Of a stretch of 64,000 nt of DNA, positions 1-8,631 are shown in pieces. The notes beneath the pieces were generated by a model. It was not told where the DNA came from and made no database searches. It saw nothing but the letters and a program-made list of their open reading frames with translations. The position numbers were made by a program, and so were the translations under genes. Position 1 is the stretch's first letter, and every line of letters begins with the position of its first letter. Source of the DNA: Granulicella paludicola (GTDB taxonomy: Bacteria > Acidobacteriota > Terriglobia > Terriglobales > Acidobacteriaceae); the NCBI RefSeq assembly GCF_025685545.1, contig NZ_JAGSYC010000025.1, forward strand, positions 62,001-126,000. The letters run 5' to 3'.

Positions 1-403
1 TCTCGGGTTAGGGTCCGCGCTGCGTAGTGGCTTAGGCATTCAGGTCAAATATCCTTCTCGTGTGTCAGTAAAAAGCCCCAAACTAAGGTGCTACCCGGTT
101 TGGACAAAAAATGTTGCAGATCGCCACAACTGTGTCTAACGCTGTTAACGTCATCGGCAACGCTGTGGATTTCCAACATGCCTGGCCGGATTTCTATTTC
201 AACTTATTTGTATTAGGCGTCCGCTTCGAACCCTGATCGCCGCTCGACCTCTGTAATGCTGGAGGAGCGTCTCAACGATAAGCATGGCACGAAATTGTGG
301 AAACTCAATGGTTCGTTTCTACACTAAGTATCTAAGTCTGAACCATATGACTAAAGTGACCCGAATTTACCCCTATAGAACGATGGTACTGGAGACACAT
401 TTC
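1..403. other. left-edge region without a confident gene
   Basis: This stretch is visibly richer in A+T than the rest of the window. Two short frames are open on the + strand: one enters from the left edge and stops with TAA at 137-139, and another runs from about 87 to a TGA at 234-236 and ends in the residues FVLGVRFEP. Either could be the C-terminus of a truncated gene. The second ends like an outer-membrane beta-strand, but it has no good ribosome binding site and I cannot name it. The remainder up to 403 carries the leader of the DUF421 gene. Confidence 0.2.
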
Positions 404-994
404 ATGCATACTATGTCGCACGTCTGGCAGGATATGGTTCACCTGCCGATCCCTCTTTTGGAGAAGATTCTCCGGCCGATCATTGTGTACCTGTGCCTGG
501 TCGGATTTCTGCGAATCTTTGGGAAGAGGGAGCTGGCCCAGCTGAATCCGTTCGACCTTGTGGTGCTGCTGTCGTTGTCGAATACGGTGCAGAACGCGAT
601 CATCGGAGACGATAACTCGGTGAGTGGAGGGCTTGTGGGAGCGTTCACGCTGCTGGCGGTCAACTGGTTGCTGGCAAAGGTGTTGTTCAAGTCACCGAAG
701 CTGACGAGGGTGCTTGAGGGAAGCTCGACGACGCTGATCAAAGACGGCGTGGTGAACAAGAAAGAGATGGAGCGGCAGATTCTGTCCCATGAGGATCTGA
801 TCTCGGTGCTGAACAAGAATGGCTTCAACGATCCGTCCCAGGTGGAATCGTGCGTGCTGGAGCCGAATGGAACGTTTTATGTGCAGGGCAAGCTGCCATC
901 GATGGATAGCGTCGAGCGGCACGAGATGATGGACGTCCTGAACCGGCTGAGCAACGAAGTGGCGGCGTTGCGGCGGGAGATCGAGCAGCGTTAA
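404..994 (+). CDS. DUF421 / YetF-family inner-membrane protein
   Basis: The product (196 aa from this start) is an integral membrane protein of the DUF421 family, which includes YetF and YcaP. Their biochemical role is not firmly known. About three hydrophobic segments occupy the first 90 residues, and the family signature GKRELAQLNPFDLVVLLSLS lies early, followed by a cytoplasmic alpha/beta domain with IKDGVVNKKEMERQILS. I chose ATG 404 because GGAG at 391-394 sits nine bases upstream and the family begins just before the first membrane helix. The frame stays open upstream to 284, but the extra 40 residues are not family-like. It converges on a small membrane-protein gene 11 bp downstream. 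Family assignment is secure; function is not. Confidence 0.85.
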   Translation: MHTMSHVWQDMVHLPIPLLEKILRPIIVYLCLVGFLRIFGKRELAQLNPFDLVVLLSLSNTVQNAIIGDDNSVSGGLVGAFTLLAVNWLLAKVLFKSPKLTRVLEGSSTTLIKDGVVNKKEMERQILSHEDLISVLNKNGFNDPSQVESCVLEPNGTFYVQGKLPSMDSVERHEMMDVLNRLSNEVAALRREIEQR

Positions 995-1005
995 CTCGAG
1001 CAGCG

Positions 1006-1203
1006 TTAATTTTTGGTGACTGGGAAGCGTCCGCGGGCTTTTGCGAGGGCTTTGGTGAGTTGCTCGGGTGGATCCGGAAGGAGCGAGTCGCGGACGGCGG
1101 CGCGATAACCCCCCGCGTAGATGGAGTACATGACAGCGAGAGCGCAGCCGACGCCGAAGGCGAAGCCAAGGAAGAAGCCGATCAGGGTTGCGCCGAGGGT
1201 CAC
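1006..1203 (-). CDS. small single-pass membrane protein
   Basis: This 65-aa protein has an N-terminal hydrophobic helix rich in Gly and Ala (residues 3-30), followed by a basic tail ending in KARGRFPVTKN, so it is probably a small inner-membrane protein with a cytoplasmic tail. The start is GTG at 1203-1201. It lies divergently from acs and converges with the DUF421 gene. I do not recognise a named family. The clean hydrophobic/basic layout and the neat fit between neighbours suggest a real gene rather than a shadow. Confidence 0.6.
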   Translation of the reverse strand: MTLGATLIGFFLGFAFGVGCALAVMYSIYAGGYRAAVRDSLLPDPPEQLTKALAKARGRFPVTKN

Positions 1204-1399
1204 GTTCTCATCATGTCACGTGTCGCATTTGGGAACAGTGCTCTAAGGACCATATTGCCTGTCCTCTTCCGAATAACGTACCGTGCTTGTGCGGGCTGTT
1301 ATCGGACAGTCCGGGTTGTGTACCGAAATGGGACACGAAACCCCAGTGAGAACCCAACCGATAGCCACGTCCGCTATTCAGAAGGAGCCTTGAAGCCTC

Positions 1400-3388
1400 A
1401 TGTCGCATGGAACTGCCACGCCCGAAAACGCCAACTTTCAATCGCTGATGCGGGAAGACCGCCTGTTTCCACCGCCATCGGCGTTCAGCGAGAAGGCCTG
1501 GATCAAGAGCGAGGCTGAGTACGATGCGATGTACAAGCGCAGTGTCGAGGAACCAGAGACGTTCTGGGCCGAGGCTGCGAGCGAGCTGGAGTGGTTCGCT
1601 CCCTGGGACAAGGTGATGGACGGCAGCGGTGCTCATGCGAAGTGGTTTACGGGTGGCAAGCTGAACCTTTCGCATAACTGTGTGGACCGTCATGCGCTGG
1701 GCTCGCGCAAGGATAAGGTGGCGCTGATCTGGGAGGGCGAGCCGCATGTGGACGGGAAGACGGAGGTCCGCAAGCTGACGTTTGCCCAGTTGCATGTGGA
1801 GGTGCAGAAGTTTGCCAATGTGCTGAAGGGGCTGGGTGTAAAGAAGGGCGACCGCGTGGCCGTCTATATGGGCATGAGCCCGGAGCTGGCGATTGCGGTG
1901 CTGGCGTGTGCGCGGATCGGTGCGGTGCATTCGGTGATCTTTGGCGGGTTTGCGGCGCATGCGATTGCGGACCGCGTGGCGGATTCGGACTGCCAGATCG
2001 TGGTGACGCAGGACATCAGCTACCGCCGGGGTGGCGAGATAAAGCTGAAGGCGATTGTGGACGAGGCGATGGAGCGCTGTCCGGGTGTGCGGAATGTGGT
2101 GGTGTACCAACGCCAGCCTAAGACCACTGTGGCGATGAAGGATGGCCGCGATCTCTGGTGGCATGAGCTGATGGCGAAGGTTTTGGCTGAGTGTGCTGCG
2201 GAGCCGATGGATGCGGAAGATCCTCTGTTCATCCTGTATACGAGCGGGACGACAGGGAAGCCGAAAGGCCTGGTGCATACGACCGGTGGGTATTCGGTGG
2301 GGACGTACCTGACGTCGAAGTACATTTTCGATCTGCATGACGAAGATGTGTACTGGTGCACCGCGGACATCGGCTGGATCACCGGGCACAGCTATGTGGT
2401 GTACGGGCCGCTGCAGAACGGTGCGACCGTGCTGATGTATGAGGGAGCTCCGAACTTCCCGGAGAACGACCGGTTCTGGCAGATTGTGGATGACCACAAG
2501 GTGAGTGTGTTTTACACGGCGCCGACGGCGATCCGCGCGTTCATCAAGTGGGGCAACGACTGGGTGACGAAGCATGATTTGAGCTCGCTGCGGCTGCTCG
2601 GCACGGTGGGTGAACCGATCAATCCAGAGGCGTGGATGTGGTATCACCGGGAGATTGGCAAGGAACGTTGCCCGATCGTGGACACGTGGTGGCAGACGGA
2701 GACGGGCGCGATCCTGATCTCGCCTATACCGGGAGCGGTGGCGACGAAGCCTGGATCAGCGACGAAGCCGTTCTTCGGGATTGTGCCGAAGGTGGTGACG
2801 AAGGAAGGCGATGAGGTGCCGCTAGGGCAGGGCGGTCTGCTAATCATCGACAAGCCGTGGCCTTCGATTGCACGTACGATCTGGGGCGATGCGGAGCGGT
2901 ATGAGCAGGCGTATTTCTCAGAGATTCCGGGCAAGTACTTTACGGGCGATGGAGCGAGGCGTGATGCGGACGGCTATTTCTGGCTGATGGGCCGCGTGGA
3001 CGATGTGATCAACGTCAGCGGGCATCGTTTGGGGACCGCTGAGATCGAGTCGGCACTGGTGGCGCATGGCAAAGTGGCCGAGGCTGCCGTGGTGGGGCGA
3101 CCGGACGATCTGAAGGGCCAAGCGATCGCTGCGTTCGTGACGCTCGAAGAAGGCCATGAGCCGACAGACGAGTTGAAGCAGGAGCTGCGGCAGTGGGTGG
3201 CGAAGGAGATCGGCTCGCTGGCTCGACCGGACGACCTGCGCTTTACGCAGATGCTGCCGAAGACGCGGTCGGGCAAGATCATGCGGCGGCTGCTGCGGGA
3301 GCTGGCGTCGACTGGGACGGTGACGGGCGATACGACGACGCTGGAGGACTTCAGCATTGTGGCGAAGCTGAAGGAGACGGACGAGTAG
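1400..3388 (+). CDS. acs: acetyl-CoA synthetase (acetate-CoA ligase)
   Basis: This AMP-forming enzyme activates acetate to acetyl-AMP and then to acetyl-CoA in the cytoplasm, which lets the cell use acetate. The 662 residues match the usual length (about 650). Visible motifs are the N-terminal ACAS domain ([19 protein letters not shown]), the P-loop-like signature [12 protein letters not shown], the adenine-binding [25 protein letters not shown] in the hinge, and the C-terminal TRSGKIMRR carrying the catalytic Lys that is reversibly acetylated in this family. GGAG at 1384-1387 precedes ATG 1400 at a slightly long spacing of 12. It sits alone between divergent and convergent neighbours, so it is probably monocistronic. 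Confidence 0.97.
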   Translation: MSHGTATPENANFQSLMREDRLFPPPSAFSEKAWIKSEAEYDAMYKRSVEEPETFWAEAASELEWFAPWDKVMDGSGAHAKWFTGGKLNLSHNCVDRHALGSRKDKVALIWEGEPHVDGKTEVRKLTFAQLHVEVQKFANVLKGLGVKKGDRVAVYMGMSPELAIAVLACARIGAVHSVIFGGFAAHAIADRVADSDCQIVVTQDISYRRGGEIKLKAIVDEAMERCPGVRNVVVYQRQPKTTVAMKDGRDLWWHELMAKVLAECAAEPMDAEDPLFILYTSGTTGKPKGLVHTTGGYSVGTYLTSKYIFDLHDEDVYWCTADIGWITGHSYVVYGPLQNGATVLMYEGAPNFPENDRFWQIVDDHKVSVFYTAPTAIRAFIKWGNDWVTKHDLSSLRLLGTVGEPINPEAWMWYHREIGKERCPIVDTWWQTETGAILISPIPGAVATKPGSATKPFFGIVPKVVTKEGDEVPLGQGGLLIIDKPWPSIARTIWGDAERYEQAYFSEIPGKYFTGDGARRDADGYFWLMGRVDDVINVSGHRLGTAEIESALVAHGKVAEAAVVGRPDDLKGQAIAAFVTLEEGHEPTDELKQELRQWVAKEIGSLARPDDLRFTQMLPKTRSGKIMRRLLRELASTGTVTGDTTTLEDFSIVAKLKETDE

Positions 3389-3393
3389 CAGCG

Positions 3394-3774
3394 TTATGCT
3401 GGTTGCAGTTTTTTCGAAGGCCTTCGCGCGGCTGCGGAGGCCTTCATCGTTAGCCCTGGCTTTGCAATTCTGGGTGAAGAGATTTCGATCCTGGCGTCGA
3501 GGTCTAGCCGTCCTGCGAACTGCAATAGCCGCGTGATGCTGAACTTAGAAAATCTCCCCTGCAATAGGTTGCTTATGTCCGGCTGATGGGCTTTGAGCAA
3601 CACCGCCGCTTCGATTTGGGTCAAGCTTCGCTGTTCTATACAACGAACGATTGCCTGCCAGATGTCTGCTTTGATTTTGGCTTCGAGGGTATCCGCAGGC
3701 GAGAAGCCGAGATCGTCAAAGATATCGCCAGAGGTGACGTGGCTTGGCTTGTTATTTGCTGCTGAGTTTTTCAT
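3394..3774 (-). CDS. XRE-family antitoxin (HigA-like)
   Basis: The 126-aa protein carries a helix-turn-helix in the middle (SLTQIEAAVLLKAHQPDISN, then LLQGRFSKFS) and a basic C-terminal tail (AARRPSKKLQPA). This is the layout of the XRE-type antitoxins (HTH_37 group) that pair with Gp49-like toxins. It should neutralise the upstream toxin and repress the operon. Its start ATG at 3774-3772 lies 23 bp inside the end of the toxin gene, implying translational coupling. Only six bases separate its stop from the convergent acs stop. The reading frame is open much further upstream, but that part is the shadow of the toxin gene. Confidence 0.82.
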   Translation of the reverse strand: MKNSAANNKPSHVTSGDIFDDLGFSPADTLEAKIKADIWQAIVRCIEQRSLTQIEAAVLLKAHQPDISNLLQGRFSKFSITRLLQFAGRLDLDARIEISSPRIAKPGLTMKASAAARRPSKKLQPA

Positions 3775-4138
3775 GGCGGCGTTGCTCCTGGAGGCGCTGG
3801 CGTACAACGGAGAGGCGGGTGCGAGCAGTATTAAGGTCCTTGCGTTCTGTCTTCGCGGTGTCCTTCTCGAAGCAGTCAAGGATGTAGATCGTGTTGTGAA
3901 TCCGCGCAAGATAGACCATGCGATACCAGGTCTTTTCGTCAGAGTCCTTGAGCTCGAAGACTCCTTGATCAATGGACTGCATAGGGCGGACGTTGAGACG
4001 CGCGGGACGACCAAACTGCATCTCGCGCAGGGAGTTGCCGAAGTCCCATTGGATGGTCTTTGGCCAGGATTTGAGCACCTTCCAGGAATCACCTTCCCAG
4101 GAGATGGATGCGGGCTTTGGAAGCTCTGCGGTAGCCAC
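3752..4138 (-). CDS. RelE/HigB-type toxin (phage Gp49-like)
   Basis: This protein resembles the Gp49-like/HigB branch of RelE-fold ribosome-dependent mRNA interferases: WPKTIQWDFGNSLREMQFG, then MQSIDQGVFELKDSDEKTWYRMVYLAR and IYILDCFEKDTAKT, with the family's basic C-terminal helix. Gene order is toxin then antitoxin, as in higBA. I start it at GTG 4138 (128 aa) rather than at the earlier ATG at 4186. The extra 16 codons of the longer version are encoded mostly by the operator palindrome, and the conserved family sequence begins near AELPKP. A promoter with -10 TACATT at 4150-4145 would then give an almost leaderless message. The start remains inference. Confidence 0.78.
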   Translation of the reverse strand: MATAELPKPASISWEGDSWKVLKSWPKTIQWDFGNSLREMQFGRPARLNVRPMQSIDQGVFELKDSDEKTWYRMVYLARIHNTIYILDCFEKDTAKTERKDLNTARTRLSVVRQRLQEQRRHEKLSSK

Positions 4139-4144
4139 AGCCTG

Positions 4145-4173
4145 AATGTATAGCAATTTTGCTATACAGGCAA
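4145..4173 (-). promoter_or_regulatory. operator/promoter of the higBA-like pair
   Basis: A perfect inverted repeat with 10-bp arms, TGTATAGCAA and TTGCTATACA separated by TT, spans 4147-4168. Read on the minus strand it lies between a plausible -35 (TTGCCT, 4173-4168) and a -10 (TACATT, 4150-4145) with a 17-bp spacer. A dimeric XRE antitoxin bound here would block transcription of its own operon. The palindrome also lies upstream of the divergent VWFA gene and might influence it. Confidence 0.75.
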
Positions 4174-4217
4174 GAAGGTGGCGCAACCTCGGCTTAGGGG
4201 TTCCCGTCTACACTCGT

Positions 4218-5501
4218 ATGCGTGAGGTGAGTGTGCGTTCGTCATTGCTGTCCTTGTTGCTGGTTGCCGGTGTTGCGTTTGCGCAGGACAAGCCTGTTCT
4301 GGAGAAGCGTCCTGATCCTCCGCCGGCGCAGGCGGAGGGAAAGATCTCGGTCAGCGCGAAGCTGGTGGTGCTTTCGGTTGTCGTGCATGACAACAAGGGC
4401 AAGCTTGTCAACGACCTGACGAAGGACGATTTTGTGCTGAAGGCCGGTGGGCGGTCGATCAAGGACAAGCCCGAGAGCGCGCATGTGCAGACAATCAAGT
4501 ACTTCGATCACGACACGGATGTTCCGCTGACGCTGGGGCTGCTGGTGGATGTGAGCCGATCGCAGCGCGATGCCCTCGAAGACGAGAAGCGTGGCAGCCA
4601 GGCGTTTTTGGAGAAGACGCTGATGCCGGCGGTTGGGGAGTCGGAGAAGGACAAGGGGTATCGACCGGCGGACAAGGCGTTTGTGATTCAGTTCGCCAAG
4701 CCGATCGAGTTGTTGCAGGATGTGACGGAGAAGCGGGCGCGGCTGGAGAAGGCTCTCGACGAACTGGGCACGGAGAGCCCGACGTTTCACAACACGGATA
4801 CGGACACCATCGACAGCGAGGGGCGGCGCGAGCGTCGCGGAGGGACATCGCTGTATGACGCTGTGTATCTGGCGGTGACCGAGGTGCAGGCGAAGGAGAA
4901 GGGACGGCGGGCTCTGGTGTTGCTGACTGATGGGGTAGACCAAGGCAGCAAGGAGTCGCTGACGGATGCGGTAGAGGCGGCTCAGAAGTCGGACACGGTG
5001 GTGTATGCGGTGTACTACAAGGGCAAGGAACAGCCGCAGCAGGACAATGGCAACCGAGGACATCGCGGGATTGGATTTCCGGGCGGCGGCGGAGGTGGCT
5101 ATCCAGGCGGTGGCGGGTATCCAGGCGGTGGCGGCTATCCCGGGGGAGGTGGGTATCCGGGGGGCGGCGGCAATGGAGGAGGAAACGGCGGCGGGAATAC
5201 TCCCAATGGGCGTACAGAGCCCAGCCGCAAGCCGCGTGTCGATGGCAAACAGGTGCTGGAGCGGCTTTGTGGCGAGACCGGCGGAACGGTCTTCGAGGTA
5301 AGCAAGAAGCTGACTGTCGATGACATCTTGGCGCAGATTGGCGAAGAGTTACGGCAGCAGTACCGGATCGGGTTTACGCCGGACGCCGATGGGGCAAAGT
5401 ACGGGTATCACCAGATTGATCTGGAGCTGAAGAACGCGGATGCGAACAAGAAGAACCGCATCCAGACGCGCGATGGGTATTACGCGTCGGACGATCAGTA
5501 A
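4218..5501 (+). CDS. secreted VWFA-related domain protein
   Basis: The product (427 aa from ATG 4218) has an N-terminal signal peptide (VRSSLLSLLLVAGVAFAQ), a beta-sandwich-like segment (ISVSAKLVVLSVVVHDNKGK), and a von Willebrand factor A domain. MIDAS residues are visible as DVSRS, the Thr in GGTSLYDAV and the Asp in LTDGVDQ. It belongs to the VWFA-related group that is strongly expanded in Acidobacteria; its ligand is unknown. A loop inside the domain is filled with GGGGYP repeats (about 5088-5190), an unusual low-complexity insertion. ATG 4218 is not preceded by a strong Shine-Dalgarno, and GTG codons at 4227 and 4233 are alternatives. It diverges from the toxin operon. Confidence 0.85.
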   Translation: MREVSVRSSLLSLLLVAGVAFAQDKPVLEKRPDPPPAQAEGKISVSAKLVVLSVVVHDNKGKLVNDLTKDDFVLKAGGRSIKDKPESAHVQTIKYFDHDTDVPLTLGLLVDVSRSQRDALEDEKRGSQAFLEKTLMPAVGESEKDKGYRPADKAFVIQFAKPIELLQDVTEKRARLEKALDELGTESPTFHNTDTDTIDSEGRRERRGGTSLYDAVYLAVTEVQAKEKGRRALVLLTDGVDQGSKESLTDAVEAAQKSDTVVYAVYYKGKEQPQQDNGNRGHRGIGFPGGGGGGYPGGGGYPGGGGYPGGGGYPGGGGNGGGNGGGNTPNGRTEPSRKPRVDGKQVLERLCGETGGTVFEVSKKLTVDDILAQIGEELRQQYRIGFTPDADGAKYGYHQIDLELKNADANKKNRIQTRDGYYASDDQ

Positions 5502-5506
5502 GGCGA

Positions 5507-5734
5507 TCAGGCCAGGCGAGTAGGCGGGACTTGACGAAGACCGACGGGGGCAAGAGGCGTCAGGCTTGAGGTTGGATGGCTGTAGTGGTGGCGGAAGGTC
5601 AGGTGGCTGCCGTCGAAGTGAAGGAAGATCAAGGCGAGCACAAAGAAGACGAGGATCGCTGCGCCAGCGAGGCCGAAGACGAGACCGAAGTTGGGTTTAT
5701 TGGGGAGTGTCTGTTCTACGTCATCAAGTTTCAT
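5507..5734 (-). CDS. small single-pass membrane protein
   Basis: This 75-aa protein has a short polar N-terminus (MKLDDVEQTLPNKPN), one long hydrophobic helix (residues 17-43), and a His- and Pro-rich tail. It ends 6 bp from the convergent VWFA gene and starts 45 bp from the stop of the hydrolase gene on the same strand, so it may be co-transcribed with it. No family is recognised. Similar short membrane proteins of about 65-75 aa occur at 1006-1203 in this window, without obvious sequence identity. Confidence 0.6.
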   Translation of the reverse strand: MKLDDVEQTLPNKPNFGLVFGLAGAAILVFFVLALIFLHFDGSHLTFRHHYSHPTSSLTPLAPVGLRQVPPTRLA

Positions 5735-5778
5735 ACTTCGGTTGGATGCCGAATCTTATCGTGACGCGAGGGGGAGTT

Positions 5779-6747
5779 TTATTCCTGTGCTGGCATCCAG
5801 CCGTGGAGTTCGAGCCAGTGCTGAAGCAGTAGCGGGTAGACGGCGAGTTCGGGAGATTTGGGCATGGGTTTGCCGTCGGGGGTGAGCCCCATGTGGGTGC
5901 CGTGGGGGCCGAGTTCGAAGATGTGGAGTTCGGTGGGGACGTTGGCCTGCTGCAAGGCGTTGAAGAAGTGGGTGGCGTTGAGGGAGTTGACTTTCTCATC
6001 GTGCTCGGTGGCGTAGATGAAGGTGGGCGAGGTGCTGGCGGTGACGTGCAGGATCGGATTCACGGTGTCGACCAGGGACTGCGGGGCATCGGGGCCAACG
6101 AGGGTGGCCATGCCAAAGGTGCCGGGTACCTTGGGATCGAGGTCGAGGCGACCGTAGTTGATGATGGCGAAGTCGGGGTGGGCGGATAGCTTGTCGATCG
6201 CGTCGTGGGTGCCTGAAGCATCTTCAGGTGCTGGGTTGGCGGCGGTAGCGAGGTATCCGGCCATGTGGCCTCCGGCGGAGAAGCCCCAGACGCCAACGGC
6301 GTTGGGATCGATGTTCCATTCCTTGGCGTGGGCGCGCACCATGCGGACGGCGCGGAGGCCATCGAGCAGCGGGTAGGGATACTTGTAGCGTGGCCAGAGA
6401 CGGTACTGGAGGACGAGGGCGGAGATGCCGTGGTCGCGGAGCCAGCGGGCCTCCTGCCCACCTTCGCCTTCCATCACCAGATGGGTATAGCCTCCGCCGG
6501 GAAGGACGATGACGGCGGGATGCGGGCCTTTGCCTGCGGCAGGGAAGGCGTAAAGGCGAGGTGCGTCGGCTTCAAAGGTGCCGACGGCGCCGGGAACCGA
6601 GCCTTCCGGCCAAAGGTTCGTGATGACCTCATAGCCCTGGGGCGGGGGATCGACCTTGGGGGCTTCGGAGGCTTTCTGGGCGAAGGCGGCGGGGACGAGG
6701 AGAGTCAGAGCGAGGAGGAGATGGGCGCGCGACATGTCAGACAGCAT
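5779..6747 (-). CDS. secreted alpha/beta hydrolase, acetyl-xylan-esterase-like
   Basis: The 322-aa protein starts with a signal peptide (RAHLLLALTLLVPAAFAQ) and has the layout of the BD-FAE/dienelactone-hydrolase-like esterases often annotated as endo-xylanase or xylan esterase: an oxyanion strand with LPGGGYTHL, the nucleophile elbow GFSAGGH, an acid in ATEHDEKVN and the catalytic His in ELGPHGTHMG. It probably removes acetyl or other ester groups from plant polysaccharide fragments in the periplasm. ATG 6735 (MSRAHLL) is an equally good start. A small membrane-protein gene follows on the same strand. The exact substrate cannot be read from the sequence. Confidence 0.83.
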   Translation of the reverse strand: MLSDMSRAHLLLALTLLVPAAFAQKASEAPKVDPPPQGYEVITNLWPEGSVPGAVGTFEADAPRLYAFPAAGKGPHPAVIVLPGGGYTHLVMEGEGGQEARWLRDHGISALVLQYRLWPRYKYPYPLLDGLRAVRMVRAHAKEWNIDPNAVGVWGFSAGGHMAGYLATAANPAPEDASGTHDAIDKLSAHPDFAIINYGRLDLDPKVPGTFGMATLVGPDAPQSLVDTVNPILHVTASTSPTFIYATEHDEKVNSLNATHFFNALQQANVPTELHIFELGPHGTHMGLTPDGKPMPKSPELAVYPLLLQHWLELHGWMPAQE

Positions 6748-6879
6748 ATGCCGGTTAAGGTAGTTTCGTCGCGGTCAGCGATGAAGTAGTCGATATTCAT
6801 CTGCGATCGCCGCTGTAGTGGGCACCCATGATGTTGTTGCGGACATCCTACCTGTCAGACGAAAACAACAGGAGAGATC

Positions 6880-7902
6880 ATGCAACTAGCGATGGTAGGA
6901 CTCGGCCGCATGGGCGCCAACATGGTGAAACGACTTGCTGCCCATGGGCATGAGTGCGTGGTGTTCGATGTGTCGCCGAAGGCTGTTGAGGCGCTGGCTG
7001 CCGAGAAGGGCGTGACCGGTTCCGATTCGATGGAAGACATGATTGGGAAGCTGTCCAAGCCACGGGCGATCTGGATGATGGTGCCTGCCGGGGTGGTGGA
7101 GAAGACGATCGCGGAGATAGAGCCGCATCTTGAGGCTGGGGACATCCTGATCGATGGCGGTAACTCGTATTACATCGACGACATCAGCCGCGCGAAGAAG
7201 CTGGCTGAGAAGAAGATCGAATATGTAGACGTCGGGACGAGCGGCGGTGTGTGGGGGCTGGATCGCGGCTACTGCATGATGATCGGTGGGTCGAAGGAGA
7301 CGGTGCAGCATCTCGATCCGATCTTCAAGACGATCGCTCCGGGGATTGGCGATATTGACCGTACACCGAACCGTAAGGAAGGTCAGGGGACCTCCGAAGA
7401 AGGCTATCTGCACTGCGGGACGAACGGTGCGGGGCACTTCGTGAAGATGGTGCATAACGGCATCGAGTACGGCATGATGGCGGCGTATGCAGAGGGGCTG
7501 AATGTGCTGAAGGGAGCGAACATCGGTAAGCATGTGGACGAGATCGATGCGGAGACGACGCCGCTGCGGAGTCCGGAGCTGTATCAGTATGACTTCGATC
7601 TGCCGGAGGTGGCTGAGGTGTGGCGCCGGGGCAGCGTGATCGCTTCGTGGCTGCTCGATCTGACGGCGGCTGCGCTGATTGAAGATCCGCAGCTATCGAA
7701 GTTTGGCGGCCGGGTTTCGGACTCCGGCGAAGGCCGCTGGACGATCAAGGCGGGTATCGATGAAGGCGTGCCAACGCCGGTCCTGACGGCGGCTCTGTAT
7801 GAACGATTCAGCTCGCGGAATGAGGCGGAGTTCGCGAACAAGCTGCTATCGGCGATGCGGTATGAGTTTGGCGGACATCTGGAGAAGCCTGCGGGGAAGT
7901 AG
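6880..7902 (+). CDS. gnd: 6-phosphogluconate dehydrogenase, decarboxylating (short form)
   Basis: The enzyme oxidatively decarboxylates 6-phosphogluconate to ribulose 5-phosphate in the pentose phosphate pathway. It has the Rossmann motif GLGRMGANM at the N-terminus, GGNSYYIDD, the substrate-binding GTSGGVWGLDRGY and the catalytic KMVHNGIEYGMM. At 340 aa it belongs to the short class (about 300-340 aa, often NAD-linked) rather than the 470-aa NADP class. A Shine-Dalgarno (AGGAGAG) precedes ATG 6880. A strong hairpin 19 bp after the stop suggests a single-gene transcript. Confidence 0.94.
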   Translation: MQLAMVGLGRMGANMVKRLAAHGHECVVFDVSPKAVEALAAEKGVTGSDSMEDMIGKLSKPRAIWMMVPAGVVEKTIAEIEPHLEAGDILIDGGNSYYIDDISRAKKLAEKKIEYVDVGTSGGVWGLDRGYCMMIGGSKETVQHLDPIFKTIAPGIGDIDRTPNRKEGQGTSEEGYLHCGTNGAGHFVKMVHNGIEYGMMAAYAEGLNVLKGANIGKHVDEIDAETTPLRSPELYQYDFDLPEVAEVWRRGSVIASWLLDLTAAALIEDPQLSKFGGRVSDSGEGRWTIKAGIDEGVPTPVLTAALYERFSSRNEAEFANKLLSAMRYEFGGHLEKPAGK

Positions 7903-7920
7903 GGATTACAAGAGGGGAGA

Positions 7921-7961
7921 CAACGAAACGCCTACAGGCCTTGCTGTCAGGCGTTTCGTTG
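7921..7961 (+). terminator. hairpin terminator after gnd
   Basis: A 13-bp perfect stem (CAACGAAACGCCT paired with AGGCGTTTCGTTG) encloses a loop that itself contains ACAG/CTGT. It begins 19 bp after the gnd stop. There is no long T tract, so termination strength is uncertain. Confidence 0.7.
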
Positions 7962-8091
7962 TCGGTGTCGAAGTTGCCAAAGTCCGACTTTCGAGAACGA
8001 GCTAACGTTGAAGGGCGTTTATGAGGATTTAACCATCAAATTCCGAATATCAGACTCTCGCCGTACTGCTCGATACTACTAAACTGGCGTC

Positions 8092-8631
8092 ATGGTTCGT
8101 TCGATTATGATGAGGGTCTCAGAGAACCCGATCTTGTTGCTCTGCGTGTTCGCGCTGCTGCCCAACGCCGAGCACACATTCGCACAAAGCGAAACATCAG
8201 GCCCTCTTGATTTGTTTCCTAAGTATCAAGTAAGAAGCACCTTCACAGGTAGACCGTCACCACCGATCCTATCCTCCCACGACGCACATGAGTTCCGAAC
8301 GAGGATCCGCGAAGGCGTCGCGAAGGGTGTTGTCTTCGCAGGTCACTACGAAGTGGCGGTGTGGGGGTGTGGTTCCGGATGCCTATCGTTTGCCGTGATC
8401 GACGCGTTCACGGGCAGGGTGACGTTCTTTCCAGCAACGGTGTCGCAGAACCGAGAGGTTGGCGAACGTCTGACATATAAACGAAACAGCGAAGCCATCC
8501 ACATCATCGGGAGTTTAAACGAAGAAGACTCGGCTGACCGTTGGTATGTCTGGGATGGGAATTCGTTTAATCTGATCTCTAAGCGACCTGCCATCTTGGT
8601 GGATGACAACGGACACCCGTTGAAACCGTAG
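8092..8631 (+). CDS. secreted protein of unknown function
   Basis: The 179-aa protein has a signal peptide (NPILLLCVFALLPNAEHTFAQ) followed by a small domain with the motif GHYEVAVWGCGSGCLSFAVID, which holds two close cysteines that could form a disulfide, and a C-terminal WYVWDGNSFNL segment. I have a sense that such exported proteins are common hypotheticals, but I cannot name the family. Codon use is less G/C-biased than its neighbours and the flanks are long and non-coding, so it may be a recent arrival. In-frame ATG codons at 8107 and 8110 are alternative starts. Confidence 0.65.
   Translation: MVRSIMMRVSENPILLLCVFALLPNAEHTFAQSETSGPLDLFPKYQVRSTFTGRPSPPILSSHDAHEFRTRIREGVAKGVVFAGHYEVAVWGCGSGCLSFAVIDAFTGRVTFFPATVSQNREVGERLTYKRNSEAIHIIGSLNEEDSADRWYVWDGNSFNLISKRPAILVDDNGHPLKP

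Noticed and set aside
1211-2647. 478-codon open frame on the minus strand opposite acs
   Set aside because: It is the antisense shadow of a G+C-rich gene, rich in His, Arg, Leu and Pro, and lies entirely opposite a well-supported acetyl-CoA synthetase.
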